NCBI GenBank assembly: GCA_027082925.1
Contig: JALWTD010000014.1
Coordinates: 1 to 64,000 of the forward strand
Length of the DNA stretch: 64,000 nt
Direction of reading: 5' to 3'
DNA from: Flavobacteriaceae bacterium
GTDB lineage: Bacteria; Bacteroidota; Bacteroidia; Flavobacteriales; Flavobacteriaceae
The translations under genes were made by a program, and so were the position numbers. Below are positions 30,558 through 40,948 of this stretch, piece after piece. The first letter of the stretch is position 1. Each line of letters begins with the position of its first letter. Below the pieces are notes generated by a model. That model was given only the letters and a program-made list of their open reading frames with translations, did not search any database and was not told where the DNA came from.

Positions 30558-31841
30558 ATGAAAAAAATAATAAATCCTGATAGAAAAGAATGGACCGCTA
30601 TTTTAAAGCGTCCAACTACTATTTCAGAAAGTATAGAAGAAACGGTTGCTTCTATTTTTGCAGATATTAATCGAAATGGCGAAGAAGGTTTAAAACGATA
30701 CACAGAAATTTTTGATGGAGCAGCCATTGATGATGTGCTTGTTTCTGAAACAACAATTGCACAAGCAGAAGAACAGTTACCTGAAGCATTAAAAAAAGCG
30801 ATTGCTGTTGCAAAAGAAAATATAGAGGCTTTTCATTCGGCACAAAAAGTAACTAAAAAGGTTATAGAAACTACTAATGGTGTTTTTTGCTGGCAAGAAA
30901 AACGCCCTATTCAAAAAGTAGGATTGTACATTCCCGGGGGAACAGCACCACTGTTTTCAACTGTTTTAATGCTGGCAATACCTGCTAAAATTGCCGGATG
31001 TTCAGAAATCATACTTTGTACACCGCCAGACAAGCAAGGAAATGTAAATCCGGCTATTTTATATGCAGCGCAGCTGTGTGGCGTGTCTAAAATAGTAAAA
31101 GCAGGAGGGATACAGGCTATTGCAGCTCTTACCTTTGGTACAGAAACAGTTCCTGCAGTTTATAAAATTTTTGGTCCGGGGAATCAGTACGTAACAACAG
31201 CGAAGCAATACGCAACAAAATTTGGAGTTGCTATTGATATGCCTGCCGGCCCAAGTGAATTACTAATTATTGCCGATGATTCTTCAAATGCTGCTTTTGT
31301 GGCCTCCGATTTGTTAAGTCAGGCAGAACACGGCGAAGACAGTCAAGTGCTTTTAATAAGCACTTCAGAGAAAGTGTTGAGCGAAATAGAAAAAGAATTA
31401 GCCTTACAGTTAGAAAAACTTCCTAGAAAAAAAATAGCACAAAAATCTATTACCAATTCAAAACTTATATGCGTAAAAACAGATGATGAAGCATTGGAAC
31501 TAATTAACGAATATGCTCCTGAGCACCTAATGGTTTGTACTAAAAATACCGATTTCTATTGCAATGGTATTGTTAATGCAGGTTCTGTATTTATTGGTAA
31601 TTATTCTCCTGAAAGTGCGGGTGATTATGCTTCAGGGACAAATCATACACTGCCAACAAACGGGTTTGCAAAAGCGTATTCCGGTGTAAATCTGGATTCT
31701 TTTTTAAAAACAATCTCTTTTCAGGAAATTACGGCAAACGGAATTCAAAATATAGGAAGTGCTATTGAAATAATGGCACAAGAAGAAGGGCTATATGCTC
31801 ACAAAAATGCAGTAACGCTCCGTTTAAAATCGTTAAAATAA
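30558..31841 (+). CDS. hisD: Histidinol dehydrogenase
   Basis: A protein of 427 residues, the family length. Typical blocks are GLYIPGGTAPLFSTVLMLAIPA, GPGNQYVTTAKQ, DMPAGPSELLIIAD, SQAEHGEDSQVLL (zinc ligand region) and YAPEHLMV. It oxidises L-histidinol to L-histidine in two NAD-dependent steps. It lies 14 nt after hisG and 2 nt before the hisC frame within the operon. Confidence 0.97.
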   Translation: MKKIINPDRKEWTAILKRPTTISESIEETVASIFADINRNGEEGLKRYTEIFDGAAIDDVLVSETTIAQAEEQLPEALKKAIAVAKENIEAFHSAQKVTKKVIETTNGVFCWQEKRPIQKVGLYIPGGTAPLFSTVLMLAIPAKIAGCSEIILCTPPDKQGNVNPAILYAAQLCGVSKIVKAGGIQAIAALTFGTETVPAVYKIFGPGNQYVTTAKQYATKFGVAIDMPAGPSELLIIADDSSNAAFVASDLLSQAEHGEDSQVLLISTSEKVLSEIEKELALQLEKLPRKKIAQKSITNSKLICVKTDDEALELINEYAPEHLMVCTKNTDFYCNGIVNAGSVFIGNYSPESAGDYASGTNHTLPTNGFAKAYSGVNLDSFLKTISFQEITANGIQNIGSAIEIMAQEEGLYAHKNAVTLRLKSLK

Positions 31842-31846
31842 GAGTG

Positions 31847-32887
31847 ATGGATATTCAAAAATTAATACGACCTACAATAAAAGCACTAGCACCATACACT
31901 TCTGCCAGAGATGATTTTGATCAAATAGGAGCTAAAATGACATTTTTAGATGCCAATGAAAATCCCTTTGACACAACGGTAAACAGGTATCCTAGCGTGC
32001 AACCTTTTCAGCTTATAAATAAACTCGCAGCACTTAAACAGGTATCTCCTAATCAAATTTTGTTGGGAAATGGTAGCGATGAAGTACTCGATTTAATTGT
32101 AAGAGCTTTTTGTGAGCCGGGTATTGATAATGTAATCACTTTGCCACCAACTTATGGTATGTACAAAGTGCTTGCAGCCATAAATAATATTGAAAATAGA
32201 GAGGTTTTGCTAAATAGAAATTTTCAACCAAATATCTCAGCAATTTTACAAGTCGCCGATAGCTATTCTAAGGTGTTGTTTTTATGCTCGCCAAACAATC
32301 CGACAGGAAATGTGTTTTCTGTAAAAAATGTGCTGGAATTATTGAAAAAATTTAAAGGATTGGTTGTTATTGATGAGGCTTATATAGATTTTTCATCACA
32401 AGAAAGTTGGTTAAATGCTATTGATGATTACCCGAATTTAATAATTACCCAAACGATGTCTAAGGCTTACGGTATGGCGGGAATTAGAATAGGTGTTTGC
32501 TACGCTTCTAAAGAAATTATTGAAGTATTAAATAAAATTAAAGCTCCTTACAATGTCAATGTACTAAGTATTTACAAGACTTTAGAAAAACTAACAAATA
32601 TAGCTACTTTAAAAAAGGATGTTGCAAAAATTAAAGAAGGAAGTACATTTCTTATTGAAGAAATGCAATCAATTTCATTTATAAAAAAAATATACCCTAC
32701 TGAAACCAATTTTATTTTGGTAAAAGTAGACAATGCTGCCAAACGTTACCAACAATTATTAGAACACAAGATAGTTGTAAGAGACCGTAGCAGTCAGCCT
32801 CTTTGTAATAATTGTTTAAGAATTACAGTAGGTACACAAACTCAAAACAAACAACTAGTAAAACTGCTTAAAAAGCTCGAATTATGA
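31847..32887 (+). CDS. hisC: Histidinol-phosphate aminotransferase
   Basis: A protein of 346 residues from the ATG at 31847 (a GTG three bases earlier is possible). PLP-dependent class I/II fold: LDANENPFD near the start, [36 protein letters not shown], and the PLP lysine in [24 protein letters not shown] near the end binds phosphate. It transfers an amino group from glutamate to imidazole-acetol phosphate. The end overlaps the hisB start by 4 bp (ATTATGA). Confidence 0.96.
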   Translation: MDIQKLIRPTIKALAPYTSARDDFDQIGAKMTFLDANENPFDTTVNRYPSVQPFQLINKLAALKQVSPNQILLGNGSDEVLDLIVRAFCEPGIDNVITLPPTYGMYKVLAAINNIENREVLLNRNFQPNISAILQVADSYSKVLFLCSPNNPTGNVFSVKNVLELLKKFKGLVVIDEAYIDFSSQESWLNAIDDYPNLIITQTMSKAYGMAGIRIGVCYASKEIIEVLNKIKAPYNVNVLSIYKTLEKLTNIATLKKDVAKIKEGSTFLIEEMQSISFIKKIYPTETNFILVKVDNAAKRYQQLLEHKIVVRDRSSQPLCNNCLRITVGTQTQNKQLVKLLKKLEL

Positions 32888-34020
32888 AGAAAAAAGTATT
32901 GTTTATAGACAGAGACGGAACGCTAATAAAAGAACCTGCAGATGAGCAAATAGATGCTTTTGAAAAGCTTGTTTTTTACCCTAATGTGTTTACGTATTTG
33001 TCTAAAATAGCCAAAGAGTTAGATTTTGAATTGGTTATGGTAACAAACCAAGATGGTTTAGGTACTGCATCGTTTCCTGAAGCTTCTTTTTGGCCTGTTC
33101 AAAATTTTATGATAAACGCTTTTGAGAATGAAGGTATTGTATTTGATAATGTGCTAATAGATACTTCTTTTCCTTCAGAAAATAAAAATACTCGAAAGCC
33201 AAAAACAGGATTGCTAACCAATTATTTTTTAGAAGAATACGATTTAAAAAGTTCTTTTGTAATAGGTGATAGGCTTACAGATATGGAGTTGGCTAAAAAC
33301 ATTGGCAGCAAAGGTATTTTTATTAATTCTAATACGTATTTAGGGAATAATGAAGTAACTGTGAAGCCAGCAGAATTAAATGATGTAATAAGTCTTGAAA
33401 CTACGCAGTGGAAAACAATATACGAGTTTTTAAAACTAAAAACCAGAACTGCTGAAATTGCTCGAAAAACTTCTGAAACACAAATTTACATCTCTTTAAA
33501 CTTAGATGGTTCGGGTATTTCTAACATAAAAACAGGAATTGCTTTTTTTGATCATATGTTGACTCAAATACCAAAACACGGAAATATGGATCTTACAATT
33601 GATGTTAAAGGCGATTTAGAAGTGGATGAGCACCACACTATTGAAGATACAATGATTGTGCTTGGAGAAGCTTTTTACAAGGCTTTGGGAGACAAGTTAG
33701 GCATTGAACGTTATGGGTTTTGTTTACCTATGGACGATTGTTTAGCACAAGTGGCTATAGATTTTGGTGGAAGAAACTGGTTAGTGTGGGATGCCAATTT
33801 TAAACGTGAAAAAATAGGTGAGATGCCTACAGAAATGTTTTATCACTTGTTTAAATCGTTTACCGATGGGGCTAAATGCAATTTAAATATAAAAGCCGAA
33901 GGAGTAAATGAGCATCATAAAATTGAAGCTATTTTTAAAGCGTTTGCAAGAGCCATAAAAGCAGCTGTAAAACGAGATGCTGAAAAAATGATTTTACCAA
34001 CCACAAAAGGAATGTTATAA
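32884..34020 (+). CDS. hisB: Bifunctional histidinol-phosphatase / imidazoleglycerol-phosphate dehydratase
   Basis: A protein of 378 residues with two domains. Residues 1-165 are a HAD phosphatase ([12 protein letters not shown] with the nucleophile Asp, [28 protein letters not shown]). Residues about 185-378 are the dehydratase ([43 protein letters not shown]), with the manganese-binding histidine clusters. The fusion serves steps 6 and 8 of the pathway and is usual in Bacteroidota and enterobacteria. It overlaps hisC by 4 bp. Confidence 0.97.
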   Translation: MKKKVLFIDRDGTLIKEPADEQIDAFEKLVFYPNVFTYLSKIAKELDFELVMVTNQDGLGTASFPEASFWPVQNFMINAFENEGIVFDNVLIDTSFPSENKNTRKPKTGLLTNYFLEEYDLKSSFVIGDRLTDMELAKNIGSKGIFINSNTYLGNNEVTVKPAELNDVISLETTQWKTIYEFLKLKTRTAEIARKTSETQIYISLNLDGSGISNIKTGIAFFDHMLTQIPKHGNMDLTIDVKGDLEVDEHHTIEDTMIVLGEAFYKALGDKLGIERYGFCLPMDDCLAQVAIDFGGRNWLVWDANFKREKIGEMPTEMFYHLFKSFTDGAKCNLNIKAEGVNEHHKIEAIFKAFARAIKAAVKRDAEKMILPTTKGML

Positions 34021-34022
34021 TC

Positions 34023-34604
34023 ATGAATATTGCAATTATAGATTATGGTGCCGGTAATATACAATCGTTGAAATTTGCGCTGAATAGGCTGGGATATGAG
34101 GCTATTGTAACCAAAAGTGCAACGGTAATTAAAAATGCAGATAAGGTAATATTTCCGGGAGTTGGTCATGCAAGTAGCGCTATGGATAAATTAAAAGCAA
34201 CAAAGCTAGATGTATTAATTCCTGCCTTAAAACAGCCGGTTTTAGGAATTTGTTTAGGGATGCAATTAATGTGTAATTATAGTGAAGAGGGCAATACCAA
34301 AGGGTTGGGTATTTTTGATGCAAAAGTGAAGCGATTTCCAAACACCGTAAAAGTTCCTCAAATAGGGTGGAATGAAATAACTAATTTGGAAGGAGCCTTG
34401 TTTAAAAACATTCGTGAAAATGAATTTATGTATTTGGTACATAGCTATTATGTACCGTTAAACTCAACTACTGTAGCAAAAGCAACATATTACAAATTAT
34501 ACAGTGTTGCTATGCAAAAAGATAATTTTTATGGGGTACAATTTCACCCTGAAAAGAGCAGTGCCGCAGGAGAACAACTATTAAAAAACTTTTTAAAAAT
34601 TTAA
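34023..34604 (+). CDS. hisH: Imidazole glycerol phosphate synthase, glutaminase subunit
   Basis: A protein of 193 residues, a class I glutamine amidotransferase. It begins MNIAIIDYGAGNIQSLKFAL; the nucleophile cysteine is in GICLGMQLM, and the His-Glu pair in GVQFHPEKSS. It feeds ammonia to HisF, encoded two genes downstream. It lies 2 nt after hisB and 3 nt before hisA. Confidence 0.97.
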   Translation: MNIAIIDYGAGNIQSLKFALNRLGYEAIVTKSATVIKNADKVIFPGVGHASSAMDKLKATKLDVLIPALKQPVLGICLGMQLMCNYSEEGNTKGLGIFDAKVKRFPNTVKVPQIGWNEITNLEGALFKNIRENEFMYLVHSYYVPLNSTTVAKATYYKLYSVAMQKDNFYGVQFHPEKSSAAGEQLLKNFLKI

Positions 34605-34607
34605 CAA

Positions 34608-35333
34608 ATGAGAATTATACCGGCAATTGATATTATAGACGGAAAATGTGTACGATTAGCTAAAGGAGATTACGATACCAAAAAAGTGTATTACGAGAAT
34701 CCGTTAGATGCAGCTAAACAGTTTGAAGATTCGGGTGTTGAATTTTTGCATTTGGTAGATTTAGATGGAGCAAAAGCAAATCACATTGTAAATTATAAAA
34801 CAATAGCACAAATAGCTTCTAAAACGAATTTAAAAATAGATTTTGGAGGTGGATTAAAATCGGATACCGATTTATACATTGCTTTTGAAAGTGGCGCCAC
34901 ACAAATTACAGGAGGAAGTATTGCTGTTAAAAATCCGCTTACTTTCATCTCTTGGGTTGAAAAATACGGAGCCGATAAAATAATTTTAGGAGCCGATGTG
35001 TTTGATGAAAATATAGCAACAAACGGGTGGTTAAAAACTTCAAGTAAAAAATTAATTCCATTTATACAAGATTATGTTAATCAAGGAATTAAATTTGTTA
35101 TTTGCACAGATATATCAAAAGACGGGATGCTGCAAGGACCTTCATTTTTATTGTATGATAAAGTATTAAAAGCCACTCCAAATATCCACTTAATCGCTTC
35201 CGGAGGTATTACGACTTTAGCAGATTTAAAAACTCTTAAAAAACTGGGCTGCAAAGGAGCGATTATTGGAAAAGCACTTTATGAAAATAGCATAAGTTTA
35301 AAAAGCTTGGAACAATTTATTTTAAATAACTAA
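34608..35333 (+). CDS. hisA: ProFAR isomerase
   Basis: A protein of 241 residues with a half-barrel-duplicated TIM fold. Catalytic Asp in [19 protein letters not shown] and the second in [13 protein letters not shown]; phosphate loops DFGGGLKS and [11 protein letters not shown]. It isomerises ProFAR to PRFAR. It is followed 1 nt later by hisF, its structural relative. Confidence 0.97.
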   Translation: MRIIPAIDIIDGKCVRLAKGDYDTKKVYYENPLDAAKQFEDSGVEFLHLVDLDGAKANHIVNYKTIAQIASKTNLKIDFGGGLKSDTDLYIAFESGATQITGGSIAVKNPLTFISWVEKYGADKIILGADVFDENIATNGWLKTSSKKLIPFIQDYVNQGIKFVICTDISKDGMLQGPSFLLYDKVLKATPNIHLIASGGITTLADLKTLKKLGCKGAIIGKALYENSISLKSLEQFILNN

Positions 35334-35334
35334 A

Positions 35335-36090
35335 ATGCTGACAAAAAGAATTATACCGTGTTTAGATATAAAAAACGGACGAACCGTAAAAGGTGTTAAT
35401 TTCCTTAACTTGAGAGATGCAGGAAACCCTATAGAATTGGCTGAAATGTATGCTAACAACGGTGCAGATGAGCTGGTGTTTTTAGATATTACAGCAACCG
35501 AGCAAAAACGAAAAACGCTAGCAGCATTGGTGAAAAAAGTCGCTGAAAAAATTAATATTCCTTTTACTGTTGGTGGCGGCATTACATCTGTTGAAGATGT
35601 TGAAGTCCTTTTAAACTCGGGGGCAGATAAGGTATCTATCAATTCTTCAGCTGTAAAAAACCCGAATTTAATTAATCAGTTAGCTACAAAATTCGGAAAT
35701 CAGTGTATTGTAGTTGCCATAGATGCCAAAAAAATTAAGAATGAATGGTTGGTGCATTTAGTTGGCGGAAAAGTACCAACAACAATAAATTTATTTGATT
35801 GGGCTAAAGAGGTTGAGCGTCGTGGAGCAGGAGAAATTTTATTTACTTCTATGGATAACGATGGTACTAAAAATGGTTTTTCAAACACAGCGCTGGCAAC
35901 GTTATCAACTCTTGTAAATATTCCTATAATTGCTTCGGGAGGTGCCGGAAATACACTGCATTTTATAGATGTTTTTACCAAAGGAAAAGCCGATGCAGCA
36001 CTTGCAGCCAGTGTTTTTCATTTTAAAGAAATAGAAATTAAAGTGTTAAAAAAACAATTGAGAAAAAATAATATACCTGTAAGAATATGA
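35335..36090 (+). CDS. hisF: Imidazole glycerol phosphate synthase, cyclase subunit
   Basis: A protein of 251 residues with a TIM barrel. Catalytic Asp residues are in [19 protein letters not shown] and [12 protein letters not shown]; phosphate sites are [11 protein letters not shown] and ASGGAGN. With HisH it makes imidazole glycerol phosphate and AICAR, which returns to purine synthesis (compare purL in the divergent unit). It overlaps hisIE by 4 bp (ATGA). Confidence 0.97.
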   Translation: MLTKRIIPCLDIKNGRTVKGVNFLNLRDAGNPIELAEMYANNGADELVFLDITATEQKRKTLAALVKKVAEKINIPFTVGGGITSVEDVEVLLNSGADKVSINSSAVKNPNLINQLATKFGNQCIVVAIDAKKIKNEWLVHLVGGKVPTTINLFDWAKEVERRGAGEILFTSMDNDGTKNGFSNTALATLSTLVNIPIIASGGAGNTLHFIDVFTKGKADAALAASVFHFKEIEIKVLKKQLRKNNIPVRI

Positions 36091-36686
36091 ATATTGATTT
36101 TAATAAAAACAGCAATAATTTAGTACCTGCAATCATACAAGATGCAACTACTAAAAATGTACTAATGTTAGGCTATATGAACGAAGAAGCCTATCTAAAA
36201 ACCGTAAAAACAAATAAAGTCACCTTTTTTAGCAGGACTAAAAATAGATTGTGGACAAAAGGAGAAGAAAGCGGTCATTTTTTAAATGTGGTGAATCTAA
36301 AAAATGACTGTGATAACGATACATTATTAATTCAAGTCAATCCTGTTGGTCCAACTTGCCACACCGGAAGTGATACTTGTTGGAATGAGCTAAACACACA
36401 AAATTTCGGTTTCTTATCAACATTAGAAAATGTAATTACCTCAAGAAAAAATAATGGAGATACAGCGCATAGCTACGTAGCTTCTTTATTTGAAAAAGGA
36501 ATTAATAAGATTGCTCAAAAAGTTGGAGAAGAAGCTGTAGAGACTATTATTGAAGCTAAAGATAATAACAAAGAACTGTTTTTAAACGAGAGTGCAGATT
36601 TACTGTTTCATTTTTTAATTTTGCTACAAGCCAAAGGTTTTTTATTGACGGATATTGTTAAAATTCTAGAGGAACGCCATACATAG
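36087..36686 (+). CDS. hisIE: Bifunctional phosphoribosyl-AMP cyclohydrolase / phosphoribosyl-ATP pyrophosphatase
   Basis: A protein of 199 residues. The N-terminal HisI part has [31 protein letters not shown], the acidic DNDTLL and the zinc cysteines in [11 protein letters not shown]. The C-terminal HisE part (about 112-199) has [26 protein letters not shown] with the metal-binding glutamates. It catalyses steps 2 and 3 of histidine synthesis and is the last his gene. A 39-bp gap with a weak imperfect stem follows before DUF2461. Confidence 0.97.
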   Translation: MNIDFNKNSNNLVPAIIQDATTKNVLMLGYMNEEAYLKTVKTNKVTFFSRTKNRLWTKGEESGHFLNVVNLKNDCDNDTLLIQVNPVGPTCHTGSDTCWNELNTQNFGFLSTLENVITSRKNNGDTAHSYVASLFEKGINKIAQKVGEEAVETIIEAKDNNKELFLNESADLLFHFLILLQAKGFLLTDIVKILEERHT

Positions 36687-36725
36687 TAAATCTTTTTTAT
36701 ACATTCGGAGTGTAAAAAGAATAAC

Positions 36726-37400
36726 ATGGATACAATTTCTCCTTCAACACTAAATTTTCTATCTCAATTAAAAGAAAATAACAATAGAGCTTGGTTTCAG
36801 GAAAATAAAGCAGCTTTTAAAAAGGAGCAACTTCAAGTAAAGCACTTTTTTAACCAGATTGAAGCAGGTTTGAATATACACGATACCATTGAAGGACAAA
36901 AAATGTTTCGGATTTATAGAGATGTTCGTTTTTCAAAAGATAAAACACCGTATAAACCTCATTTCGCAGTGCACTTTACAAGAGCATCAAAACGACTTAG
37001 AGGCGGCTATTATTTAAGAATACGCCCAGGTGAAAGCTTTTTAGCTGGTGGTTTTTGGGAACCTAATAAAGAAGATTTGTTTAGAATTAGAAAAGAGTTT
37101 GAAGTAGATGCTTCTGAAATGAGAACCATTATACGGAATCCTGTATTCAAGAAATATTTTAGGGAATTACAAGGAAACGCTTTAAAAACAGCACCTAGAG
37201 GATTTGATAAAAACCATTCAAACATCAATTTGATTAAAAAGAAGCAATTTATTGTAGTACGTAATTTTACCGATTCACAAGTTTGTGCTTCAAACTTTTT
37301 AATCGACATAGACAACTCATATAAAGCAATGCGCCCTTTTTTTGATTATATGAGTGATGTTTTAACTACAAACCTAAACGGAGAATCTATAATAGATTAA
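36726..37400 (+). CDS. DUF2461 family protein
   Basis: A soluble protein of 224 residues matching DUF2461 over its full length: NFLSQLKENNNRAWFQENKAAF, KMFRIYRDVRFSKDKTPYKPHFAVHF, GGYYLRIRPGESFLAGGFW and APRGFDKNHSNI. The function is unknown. It follows hisIE on the same strand by 39 bp and may share its transcript. A bidirectional terminator separates it from the convergent nuclease gene. Confidence 0.85.
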   Translation: MDTISPSTLNFLSQLKENNNRAWFQENKAAFKKEQLQVKHFFNQIEAGLNIHDTIEGQKMFRIYRDVRFSKDKTPYKPHFAVHFTRASKRLRGGYYLRIRPGESFLAGGFWEPNKEDLFRIRKEFEVDASEMRTIIRNPVFKKYFRELQGNALKTAPRGFDKNHSNINLIKKKQFIVVRNFTDSQVCASNFLIDIDNSYKAMRPFFDYMSDVLTTNLNGESIID

Positions 37401-37432
37401 AAAAAAGCGACTCATTACTGAGCCGCTTTTTT
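37401..37432. terminator. Bidirectional terminator
   Basis: Stem AAAAAAGCG-A-CTCA/TGAG-C-CGCTTTTTT with one internal mismatch and loop TTAC. It serves the his/DUF2461 transcript and the convergent nuclease transcript. Confidence 0.8.
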
Positions 37433-37437
37433 AAAAC

Positions 37438-39501
37438 TTATTGAACAATCAATCGCTTTGTTGAAAAAGCCTTGTCGTTAAATACTTTAATGATATATAA
37501 TCCTTTCGGAATATTATTAATTTCAAATCTATTGTTAGAAATAGTAGGATTTTTAATATTTAAAATCAGTTGCCCTGTTAAATTATAAAGTTCTACAGAA
37601 GAAATATCGGTGTTGTCTTTAATAGATAACACTATTTTGTTTTCTGTTGCAGGATTAGGGTAAATACTGAATAAATTATCTTTGAACTCCTGTACGCCTA
37701 AAGTACTTGTATAACAAGTCCAACTTAAATCGTCAAAAGCCACACGGTTTGAAGTTCCTGAATTTCCATCAAAAACAACGCTTACATTTCCGGTAATATT
37801 TATATTAGGAATTGTAGTTGTTTGCTGAGTTGTTCCGTAAGGAATTGTACCTACCACAGTACCGTTTACAGTAACTGTGAAAGTTCCTGATGATCCTGAG
37901 AATTTTCGAATGGTAGTAACCGTTAAACTTCCAATACCATTGGCTGTTGTAGGCATTGTTAGTGAACCATTTCTAATGGTAATTGCAGGCCCGTTTATTG
38001 TTTGGTCTGTTCTGGCATCTGTTGCTGTCCAAGCACCTCCGTCATCACCTGTCCAGTTTCTAACAGAATAAGAAGAGCTGGCAACACCCATATTTGTGAA
38101 AGTTTCAGACAAACAGGTTGAAGGAACGTTTAATGTTGTAATAGAAACGGTATTACTTGCTGCAGAAGTATTTCCTGCGGCATCTTTGGCATACACGATA
38201 AACGAATAGGTAGTGTTTGCTGTTAAGCCTGTAACTGCATATGAGTTTGTAGCTGTTGTAGCCAAATAAGTTCCGTTTTGGTATACATCGTATCCTGATA
38301 CACCTACATTATCTGTAGAAGCAGACCAACTTAAATCGGTACTCGAATTGGTTGTGTTTGCAGCTGCTAAATCCACAATAGCTGTTGGTGCCTGATTGTC
38401 AATAATATTTGTAGTTGTAATAGAAAGTGTGTTACTAGCCGGAGATGTGTTTGCAGCAGCATCTTTAGCATATACAACAAAAGAATACGTTGTATTTTGA
38501 GTTAAACCGGTAACGGTATATGAGTTTGTTGCTGATGAAGCTAAAAATACACCATCTTTATAAATAGCGTATGAAGTAACACCTACATTATCGGTAGAAG
38601 CAGTCCAACTTAAATCTACAGTTGTATTGGTAATGTTCGTTCCAACTAAGTTTGTAGGTGCTGTAGGTGCTGTTGTATCTGGAGTAGGATTCCATATAAG
38701 CTCTACATATTCTGGATGATCAATAAATGGATTTCTGTTATTTTGACGTGCATAAATAGCATTATTTCTAGCTATTTCGTAGCTACTCACAGGATCTTGC
38801 GCATGCCACGTTCTTAAAATGGTTAAAAAAGGTTCTGCAAATACCTGATCACTTGTTCCGTTAAACATAGTAAAAGACCAACCAGCTACTAAGTTTTCAT
38901 AACGTGTTGCAAAATAAAAGTACATTCTTGCAATATCTCCTTTAAACTCATCAATAGGTTCAAAAACAGTTCCTGAATATCCGGCAGAGTACCCTGAATT
39001 TAGGGCTGAACCTAATTTTGAGCCATTTTGAGATGTATAGGTTACACTTCCAACCACACCATGAGGATAATTCGAGCGATATCCATTCACCTTCCCATCG
39101 GTTGCGGCAATAAAATGCGCATCGTTTCTCATAGGAGATGCCTGGCTAAATATAGATTGTGGGATAATATGTTCTCTATTGTAACAATCTCCTTCTACAG
39201 AATAAGTACCACATTGGTCTGTAGTTACAATAAAGTTATAAGGATCTACACCTGCTGGATTTTCAGAGTAGATATCCATAATAGTACCATCATTTTCATA
39301 AAATAGATCAATATCAGATGTTTGATAAGTAACCCAAAGACCACTATATCCTAAATCGTTGTGACCTTTAATGATGTTGTAAAGTTGTGTTTTTAGCGTG
39401 TATCCAGTTCCTGTAGCTGTGCTGTAGTAACCAGCTGGGATTTGGCTAAAAAGCGATAATGTAATAAGATAAAAAGATAGAAGTAATAATTTTTTTTTCA
39501 T
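37438..39501 (-). CDS. Secreted endonuclease I with two FN3 domains and T9SS tail
   Basis: A protein of 687 residues. Signal peptide 1-19 (SLFSQIPAG). Residues about 25-270 are an endonuclease I (EndA/NucM-like) domain with the catalytic NREHIIPQSIF, RNDAHFIAATDGKVNGYRSNYP and a metal-site Asn/Asp region. Two fibronectin type III repeats follow (about 278-365 and 370-455, both with TVDLSWTASTDNVGV-type text), then a beta-rich module with a WTGDDGGAWTATDARTD start. The end (about 615-687, SIYPNPATENKIVLSI... GLYIIKVFNDKAFSTKRLIV) is a type A sorting domain for type IX secretion. It degrades extracellular DNA, probably for nutrition. It follows the methyltransferase gene by 18 bp. Confidence 0.92.
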   Translation of the reverse strand: MKKKLLLLSFYLITLSLFSQIPAGYYSTATGTGYTLKTQLYNIIKGHNDLGYSGLWVTYQTSDIDLFYENDGTIMDIYSENPAGVDPYNFIVTTDQCGTYSVEGDCYNREHIIPQSIFSQASPMRNDAHFIAATDGKVNGYRSNYPHGVVGSVTYTSQNGSKLGSALNSGYSAGYSGTVFEPIDEFKGDIARMYFYFATRYENLVAGWSFTMFNGTSDQVFAEPFLTILRTWHAQDPVSSYEIARNNAIYARQNNRNPFIDHPEYVELIWNPTPDTTAPTAPTNLVGTNITNTTVDLSWTASTDNVGVTSYAIYKDGVFLASSATNSYTVTGLTQNTTYSFVVYAKDAAANTSPASNTLSITTTNIIDNQAPTAIVDLAAANTTNSSTDLSWSASTDNVGVSGYDVYQNGTYLATTATNSYAVTGLTANTTYSFIVYAKDAAGNTSAASNTVSITTLNVPSTCLSETFTNMGVASSSYSVRNWTGDDGGAWTATDARTDQTINGPAITIRNGSLTMPTTANGIGSLTVTTIRKFSGSSGTFTVTVNGTVVGTIPYGTTQQTTTIPNINITGNVSVVFDGNSGTSNRVAFDDLSWTCYTSTLGVQEFKDNLFSIYPNPATENKIVLSIKDNTDISSVELYNLTGQLILNIKNPTISNNRFEINNIPKGLYIIKVFNDKAFSTKRLIVQ

Positions 39502-39519
39502 TTATTGGGCGTTTTAAAA

Positions 39520-40725
39520 TTATTTCCTCTCTAATAAAGCCATATAAAAGCCATCAAAGCCGGATTCTGATACAGAAACCTTCCGTTCTTTAATGAATTT
39601 GTAATCAGGGTTGTTTACTAGAAAAGATTGTATTTGATTTTCGTTTTCTGAAGGTAAAATAGAGCAGGTGGCATATACCAGTTTACCGCCTTTTTTTACC
39701 AATTGTGCGTAATTTTGTAATATTTCTGCTTGTGTTTTTTTGATATTATCGATGAACTCAGGTTGTAACTTCCATTTGCTATCCGGATTGCGTTTTAAAA
39801 CTCCAATACCACTACAAGGAGCATCAATAAGTACTCTGTCAGCAGAATTTTTTAGTTTTTTTATTACTTTACCGGAATCAATAACCTTTGTGGTTACATT
39901 ATGAACGCCGTTTCTTCGAGTTCTCTTTTTTAATTTCTTTAGCTTACTTTCATAAATATCGGTGGCAATAATTTGACCTTTATTTTCCATTAATGCGGCA
40001 AGGTGTAATGTTTTCCCTCCAGCACCGGCACAAGTATCTATAACTCGCATTCCGGGTGCAACATCTAAGAATTCAGCTACCAATTGCGATGAAGCATCTT
40101 GTACTTCAAACAATCCGTATTTAAAAGCGTCTGTTTTAAAAACATTGGCGCGTTCAACCAATTTTAGCGCATAGGGATGCCCTTCAATTCGCGCTGTTTC
40201 CAAACCAATATTAGCAAGGTTTTTTTGGAGCCCTTCAAGAGTTGTTTTTAAAGTATTAACTCTTAAAATAACAGCTGCTTGCTTATTAAGTGCAGCTATT
40301 TCTTTACTCCATGTATCTTCTCCAAGTTCAGCTACACCAAGTTCGTCTAACCAATCAGGGATAGACTCTATAATTGCTCTCTCATTTCTAAACTCATCAT
40401 ATTTTCCTTTGATTCTTCTTACCGGCACTCCTTCAAACTGCTTCCAATCAGGTAATTCTATTCCTTTTAATACTGCCCAAACTGCAAAGTTTTTCCAAAT
40501 ATTTTCAGGACTGTAATGCCATTTGGTTCCGGCTATTTCGTTGTATAAACGTTTCCATCGTACCATCTCGTAAATAGTTTCAGCAATAAATTTACGATCT
40601 CTGGCACCCCAACGCTTATCACGCTTTAAAGCTTTTTCAACAACTTTATCGGCGTATTCGCCTTCGTTGTAGATAAGTTTTAAAGACTCTATAACAGCAT
40701 TAACCAAGTTTCTGTGCAATCTCAT
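39520..40725 (-). CDS. RsmB/NOP-family RNA m5C methyltransferase
   Basis: A protein of 401 residues. The N-terminal NusB-like/PUA-less region (about 1-140) is followed by a Rossmann methyltransferase domain: VIDTCAGAGGKTLHLAALM (AdoMet motif I), IDAPCSGIGVLKRNPDSKW (motif IV with the first cysteine) and YATCSILPSENE (motif VI with the catalytic cysteine). It makes 5-methylcytosine in rRNA, probably 16S, though target position cannot be read. The nuclease gene follows on the same strand. Confidence 0.93.
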   Translation of the reverse strand: MRLHRNLVNAVIESLKLIYNEGEYADKVVEKALKRDKRWGARDRKFIAETIYEMVRWKRLYNEIAGTKWHYSPENIWKNFAVWAVLKGIELPDWKQFEGVPVRRIKGKYDEFRNERAIIESIPDWLDELGVAELGEDTWSKEIAALNKQAAVILRVNTLKTTLEGLQKNLANIGLETARIEGHPYALKLVERANVFKTDAFKYGLFEVQDASSQLVAEFLDVAPGMRVIDTCAGAGGKTLHLAALMENKGQIIATDIYESKLKKLKKRTRRNGVHNVTTKVIDSGKVIKKLKNSADRVLIDAPCSGIGVLKRNPDSKWKLQPEFIDNIKKTQAEILQNYAQLVKKGGKLVYATCSILPSENENQIQSFLVNNPDYKFIKERKVSVSESGFDGFYMALLERK

Positions 40726-40744
40726 TTTTTAGAAAATATGTTTG

Positions 40745-40752
40745 CAAATGTA
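40745..40752 (-). promoter_or_regulatory. Candidate -7 promoter element of the RsmB-like gene
   Basis: Minus strand TACATTTG, a match to TAnnTTTG, 19 nt before the start codon. The rest of the 223-bp divergent gap to recG is AT-rich and shows no further gene. Confidence 0.45.
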
Positions 40753-40948
40753 CACAAAATCAATAAAATGGAGTGATTTAGAGTGGTTTAAACTTCTACT
40801 CAAGCATAAAGTATTGATTTTGTGTATTTTATACGTTATTTACAACAAAACTAATACTTTTTTAAATTTTAGCCATAACCAAATTTAGCAATAAACATAT
40901 TGCTAATAACACACTCATTTTACTATCTTCGTATTTTTATAACAGTAA

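Noticed and set aside
36687-36725. Terminator between hisIE and DUF2461
   Set aside because: Only a weak imperfect stem is visible, so read-through is just as likely.
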